64,000 nt of DNA. Origin: an uncultured Spartobacteria bacterium (GTDB lineage: Bacteria; Verrucomicrobiota; Verrucomicrobiia; Chthoniobacterales; JAATET01). Position numbers and translations under genes: made by a program. Shown one piece after another: positions 60,631 to 64,000 of the stretch. Location of the stretch: the NCBI GenBank assembly GCA_938011325.1, contig CALLUD010000006.1:847395-911394 (forward strand), given 5' to 3'. Below the pieces are notes generated by a model, which did no database searches, was not told the origin of the DNA, and saw only the letters and a list, made by a program, of their open reading frames with translations. Numbering within the stretch: the first letter of the stretch is position 1; each line of letters starts with the position of its first letter.

Positions 60631-62889
60631 TCAACCGCGCCCGGGGACCGCCGACCCGGCCTGCTCCCGATTGTTGCCGAGCTGTTTCACAGCCTCTTCG
60701 ACCAGGATCTCCGCCACGGCCCACGAATGCCAGGTCCCGCGCATACCGTCCCGGGCGTCGGTCGCATACGGCGAGCGGTTTTTCAGGATTCGCGAAGCGG
60801 CCTCCAGATCCTCCGCCGCTCCCGAGGGATCTCCGGAGCGAAGTTTCGCCATGGCCATGATGCTCCTCGTCGCGGCATTTCGCGCGCCCACCTGATCTCC
60901 ACGCGCGAGCGTCTTTTGCGCCCACTCGAGCGCGCGAGCATCGTCGCCGCGACGGAAATGATAGAGCGTCATGGAAAATGCCTCCCAGGCCGGGTGTCGC
61001 GCGTGGTTTCCACTCTGGACTCCCCGCTCGCAAACCTCGGAAACGGGCGCGAGCCTCTCCAGGAGCGTGGAGTCCGCCGGAGTGAGCAGGCAGACCTTGA
61101 GAAGGTGCTCGGCCTGGAGGGCGTTGGTTGCCGGCAGGTGGCGGTCCAGCGTCGCGCGGCGAAAGGTTTCGTAGGCCTCGCGATTGCCGCCCTTCAACAA
61201 AGCGGGCGCGATCTCGAGCAGATCCACGTGCTCCACGATCTTCACGGGATCGTCGAGACGGTTCGCCTGATCGAGAAGAAGGAAGCATTGCTCCGCCTGC
61301 GGCCAGCGACCGTAAACGGCATTCCACTCTCCCAGCATCCGGAAAACACCGGCCGCCTCGCGCGATGGCTCGATCGATTCCAGCGGACTCTCCCGCAACA
61401 ACGCGTCGGCCGCCTCGATCTCCCCCTCGCTCAACAGCACCGCCGCCAGCGACACATCGGCCCTCGCCTGCGCCTGTTCGCGCAACCACGCCTCCACCCG
61501 GCCCAGACGCTCCTGTTCCGCCAGCGCCGCGCGTTCGCGAAAATAAAGCGTCGTCGAGGCGCCAAGGCCCGCGAGCACGGAAATGGCCATCGCCAGACCC
61601 AGACAGCAGGCCACCCGATTGCGGCGGACAAACTTCCGGAGCAGATACACGCGATTCGGGCGGCGTGCCACCACCGGTTCGTGCGCGAGAAAACGGCGCA
61701 GGTCCGCGGCCAGCGCGTTCGCGGTCTGGTATCGGGCATCCCGATCCTTCGCCAGAGCCATGGCAACGATCCAGTCGAGATCCCCGCGAATGCGCGCAAT
61801 CAGCCGGGCGGGCTGGTCGTTGCGGCTGGCCGCGATCTTCTCGAGCTTCTCCGCAGGGAGGCCCGCCAGCATCCGCGAGAGCATGGGCGGCTCGACCTCG
61901 AGCAGAATCCGGCGCATCTCCGAGATGCCCAGGCCCGCCAGCGTCGCCTCGTCAAAAGGCGGCTGCCCGCCCAGCAACTCATGCAGCAAGGCCCCCAGGC
62001 TGTAAACGTCGCTTCGCGTGTCGACGTCGATCCCGCTCATGTCCACCTGCTCGGGGCTCATGTAGGGCGGCGTGCCGACGATCTGGTCGTGCATTGTCCA
62101 CGACCGGCCCGGCGACCTGCTGCCGGCCGCCTTCGCGATGCCGAAATCGATCACCTTTGGCCGCGGCACGCCGTCCTGCACCGTGACGAGGATGTTCGAC
62201 GGCTTGATGTCGCGGTGGATCACGCCCTTTTGGTGCGCATGCTGGATCGCGTGGCAGACCTGCACGAAGAGGTCGATGCGCGCAAAAATATCGAGCCGCT
62301 CACGGTCGCAGAACGCCGTGATGCGCTCGCCCTCCACCCGTTCCATCACGAAAAACGGACGCCCCTGATCCGTCGCACCGGCATCGAAGACATGCGCGAT
62401 GTTTGGGTGATCCATTAACGCAAGCGCCTGCCTCTCCGCATTGAATCGCGCGATCACGCTCTCGGTGTCCATTCCCGCGCGCAGCACTTTCAACGCGACA
62501 CGGCGGCGCACCGGTTCCTGCTGCTCCGCCTCGTAAACGACGCCACATCCTCCCTCGCCGATCCGCGAAAGGAGCAGATACGGGCCGATGCGGGTGCCGG
62601 CGGGTTCCTGGCTGCCATCCTGCGGCTCCTCCATCGACACGTCCTGAGGACCCGCCTTCAGGATCTCCTTCGCCATTTCCGAGCGGTGCCGGCACAGGTC
62701 GAGAAACAGCGCCGACGATTCCCCGCTGAGTTCCAGCAGCCGGCGCATCCGGGCCAGCCCCTCGGGATGATCGCGATAGACCGTCTGCAGAAACGCCTCC
62801 CGATTCCGCTCGCTATCGAGCGAAAGCGCGACATCGAAGATGGCATCCTCGACCTCCTTCGGGATCGGCGGAAGAGTCGTCGTGTCCAT
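60631..62889 (-). CDS. Membrane Ser/Thr protein kinase with C-terminal helical repeats
   Basis: 752 residues. An N-terminal helical part (1-98) precedes a Hanks-type kinase at about 100-380: glycine loop RIGEGGCGVVYEA, Lys in VALKVL, catalytic HRDIKPSNILV, DFGIAKAAG and GTPPYMSPEQV. One membrane helix follows (about 420-440, CCLGLAMAISVLAGLGAS). The extracytoplasmic part has a coiled region (AALAEQERLGRVEAWLREQ) and TPR-like helices. All catalytic residues are present, so it should be active. The start at 62889 has no ribosome site and abuts a stable hairpin. It lies upstream of, and probably with, the ECF sigma gene. Confidence 0.92.
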   Translation of the reverse strand: MDTTTLPPIPKEVEDAIFDVALSLDSERNREAFLQTVYRDHPEGLARMRRLLELSGESSALFLDLCRHRSEMAKEILKAGPQDVSMEEPQDGSQEPAGTRIGPYLLLSRIGEGGCGVVYEAEQQEPVRRRVALKVLRAGMDTESVIARFNAERQALALMDHPNIAHVFDAGATDQGRPFFVMERVEGERITAFCDRERLDIFARIDLFVQVCHAIQHAHQKGVIHRDIKPSNILVTVQDGVPRPKVIDFGIAKAAGSRSPGRSWTMHDQIVGTPPYMSPEQVDMSGIDVDTRSDVYSLGALLHELLGGQPPFDEATLAGLGISEMRRILLEVEPPMLSRMLAGLPAEKLEKIAASRNDQPARLIARIRGDLDWIVAMALAKDRDARYQTANALAADLRRFLAHEPVVARRPNRVYLLRKFVRRNRVACCLGLAMAISVLAGLGASTTLYFRERAALAEQERLGRVEAWLREQAQARADVSLAAVLLSEGEIEAADALLRESPLESIEPSREAAGVFRMLGEWNAVYGRWPQAEQCFLLLDQANRLDDPVKIVEHVDLLEIAPALLKGGNREAYETFRRATLDRHLPATNALQAEHLLKVCLLTPADSTLLERLAPVSEVCERGVQSGNHARHPAWEAFSMTLYHFRRGDDARALEWAQKTLARGDQVGARNAATRSIMAMAKLRSGDPSGAAEDLEAASRILKNRSPYATDARDGMRGTWHSWAVAEILVEEAVKQLGNNREQAGSAVPGRG

Positions 62890-62890
62890 G

Positions 62891-62918
62891 GGGGCCCGGC
62901 GACGTTAACGCCGGCCCC
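62891..62918. other. Hairpin abutting the kinase start codon
   Basis: GGGG-CCGGCG (62891-62901, one bulged C) pairs with CGCCGG-CCCC (62909-62918) around ACGTTAA. On the + strand it is followed by ACTTTTT like an intrinsic terminator, but no rightward gene ends here. On the - strand it lies directly before the kinase ATG at 62889. Confidence 0.6.
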
Positions 62919-62966
62919 ACTTTTTCAGCAAGGAGCGGCGCCTGCCCACCGGCCATGACCCGGCGG

Positions 62967-64000
62967 TTATTTGCGGGTGATCTTCACCTTCACCGGCGTC
63001 GAGACCTTTCCGTTGGTGCCGACCGCGGTGACCTTCAGCACGTTTTTGCCCGGCTTGAGCCTGGCGGCGTAGTTCCAGTTCGTCGTGCCCCTGGCTTTGA
63101 AGGTCTTCCTGCCAAACTTCACGTCCACCCGGGCGATCGGGCCGTTGGTGGCCTTGCCCTTGATCTTCACCTTTGCCTTCGTCGTGGTGAACGCCTTCTT
63201 GCCGGTCACCGTCACGACTGGCGTCGGGGCGGGGGCGGGAGTGTAGCGCAGCGTGCGATTGTGGTGGCTGTCGGTGACGAACAGCCGGCCCTGGAGGTCA
63301 AACGCGAGGCGGGCGGGCTCGTAGAGGCCCGACGCCGTCAGCGCGGGCTCGTTGCTGACGAAGTCCGGTTGACCAAGCACGAGCGAGGCCGCGGCCCCGT
63401 TGGCGAGCGTGGCTGCATTGCGGTAGGCGGTGATCCGGTTGGCGTCAAAGTTCGCGACGAAAAGATCGCCGGTGGAACTCATCGCCAGTCCCATCGGCGG
63501 CACCATGCCGGTCGCGGTCACGGCGAAATTGCTGCTGGTGAAGTTCGGTTGACCGAGCACGCCGGAGGCCTCGGCCGCAGTGGCGGGTAGACCGCTGGCA
63601 TTGTTGAAGCGGAGCACGCGGCTGTTCGCGAAGTCGGCGATCCAGAGGTGGTTGCCCGAGTCGACGAGCACGTCGGCGGGGTAGGATAATCTCGAGCGGG
63701 TGGTGGAGGCGTCACCCGACGTGAAGTTGATCTGCCCGACCACCAGATCCGCAACCGGGCCGTTGCTGGTCAGGCTGGCGATGTTCTTGTAGCCGAGCAC
63801 GCGACTGTTGCCAGAATCCGCCACGAACAGCGTGCCGTCCGGGCTGACAGTGACGCCGTTAGGCTCTCTGAGCGTGGTGGCGGTGGTGGCGGGGACGGCG
63901 GTGGTGAAATTCATCTGCCCGATCACAAAGTCCGCCGAAGCGTTGTGGTTCTTCGCTGTTTCAAGTGGGTAGAACACGGGGGAGAGCAATATGGAGGCGA
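62967..64000 (-). CDS. NHL-repeat secreted protein with C-terminal Ig-like domain, 5' end outside window
   Basis: The frame is open to the window edge, so the N-terminus is missing. At least four NHL-like beta-propeller blades are visible, each with P-x-G/D-x-x-x-x-x-x-G-x-L-F/W-V/I-A-D (LREPNGVTVSPDGTLFVAD, LSYPADVLVDSGNHLWIAD, PPMGLAMSSTGDLFVAN and EPARLAFDLQGRLFVTD), spaced by V-x-G-Q-x-x-F motifs (VIGQMNF, VVGQINF, VLGQPNF, VLGQPDF). The last 85 residues form a Lys-rich Ig-like domain (IKGKATNGPIARVDVKFG), common at the end of verrucomicrobial exported proteins. It is 77 bases upstream of the kinase gene. Function unknown. Confidence 0.82.
   Translation of the reverse strand, partial: ASILLSPVFYPLETAKNHNASADFVIGQMNFTTAVPATTATTLREPNGVTVSPDGTLFVADSGNSRVLGYKNIASLTSNGPVADLVVGQINFTSGDASTTRSRLSYPADVLVDSGNHLWIADFANSRVLRFNNASGLPATAAEASGVLGQPNFTSSNFAVTATGMVPPMGLAMSSTGDLFVANFDANRITAYRNAATLANGAAASLVLGQPDFVSNEPALTASGLYEPARLAFDLQGRLFVTDSHHNRTLRYTPAPAPTPVVTVTGKKAFTTTKAKVKIKGKATNGPIARVDVKFGRKTFKARGTTNWNYAARLKPGKNVLKVTAVGTNGKVSTPVKVKITRK

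Noticed and set aside
60028..62418. 796-codon open frame opposite the sigma factor and kinase
   Set aside because: Antisense of two well-supported genes, Arg/His-rich, no motif.

Overview
The window is about 62% G+C, densely coded bacterial DNA, and the gene content points to the phylum Verrucomicrobiota, most likely the Chthoniobacterales/Terrimicrobiaceae side. The evidence is a complete 'Verru_Chthon' prepilin-like cassette (29280-35270), three PEP-CTERM proteins of the beta-strand-repeat type, two proteins built of the W-A-x-x-D-P-x-A-A repeat common in this phylum, an ECF sigma factor paired with a membrane Ser/Thr kinase, and a XylR-like LacI/AraC hybrid regulator. Start codons mostly lack a good Shine-Dalgarno sequence. 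No phage, transposase, CRISPR array or rRNA operon was seen. The one RNA gene is a tRNA-Gly(GCC) at 43938-44013.

1-9.8 kb is mostly housekeeping: a truncated class A penicillin-binding protein whose transpeptidase motifs are altered, a two-domain CbiX-like protein, dcd, a bifunctional-nuclease-domain protein, a gamma carbonic anhydrase, HU, mdh with a coupled DUF423 gene, a PEP-CTERM protein and a YjbQ protein. 9.8-17.8 kb holds a pseudo-nucleotidase lipoprotein coupled to a pilin-like protein, an ABC exporter, an amt-glnB nitrogen pair, and a compact leader-ORF/terminator unit in front of an MFS gene. 17.9-23.8 kb is tamB-tamA, which links the inner membrane to outer-membrane protein assembly.

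24-36.7 kb carries a second PEP-CTERM protein, a GH92 alpha-mannosidase, and the leftward five-gene pseudopilin cassette with a sugar-sensing-type regulator upstream. I read the cassette order D-B-C-A as the counterpart of gspH-I-J-K, the type II secretion minor pseudopilins. 36.9-43.8 kb is a self-regulated tetR-MFP-RND efflux operon with a clear palindromic operator. Beside it is a decayed area: a truncated antiporter, and a chimeric remnant made from a second tetR start joined to an internal MFP piece, with its own copy of the operator.

44-55.8 kb is housekeeping and hypothetical genes: folB, a HAD hydrolase, a DciA-like protein, ferredoxin, two coupled repeat proteins (the second with a C-terminal frameshift), larE, alr, a PHP phosphoesterase, DUF1802, xerD and purC, and an acyltransferase remnant. 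55.9-64 kb is a leftward set: an NHL-repeat protein, Ser/Thr kinase, ECF sigma factor, PEP-CTERM protein and a large secreted right-handed beta-helix (GH28-like) enzyme. It looks like a signalling module next to secreted polysaccharide-related proteins. Functions are assigned from visible motifs only; no database search was run.
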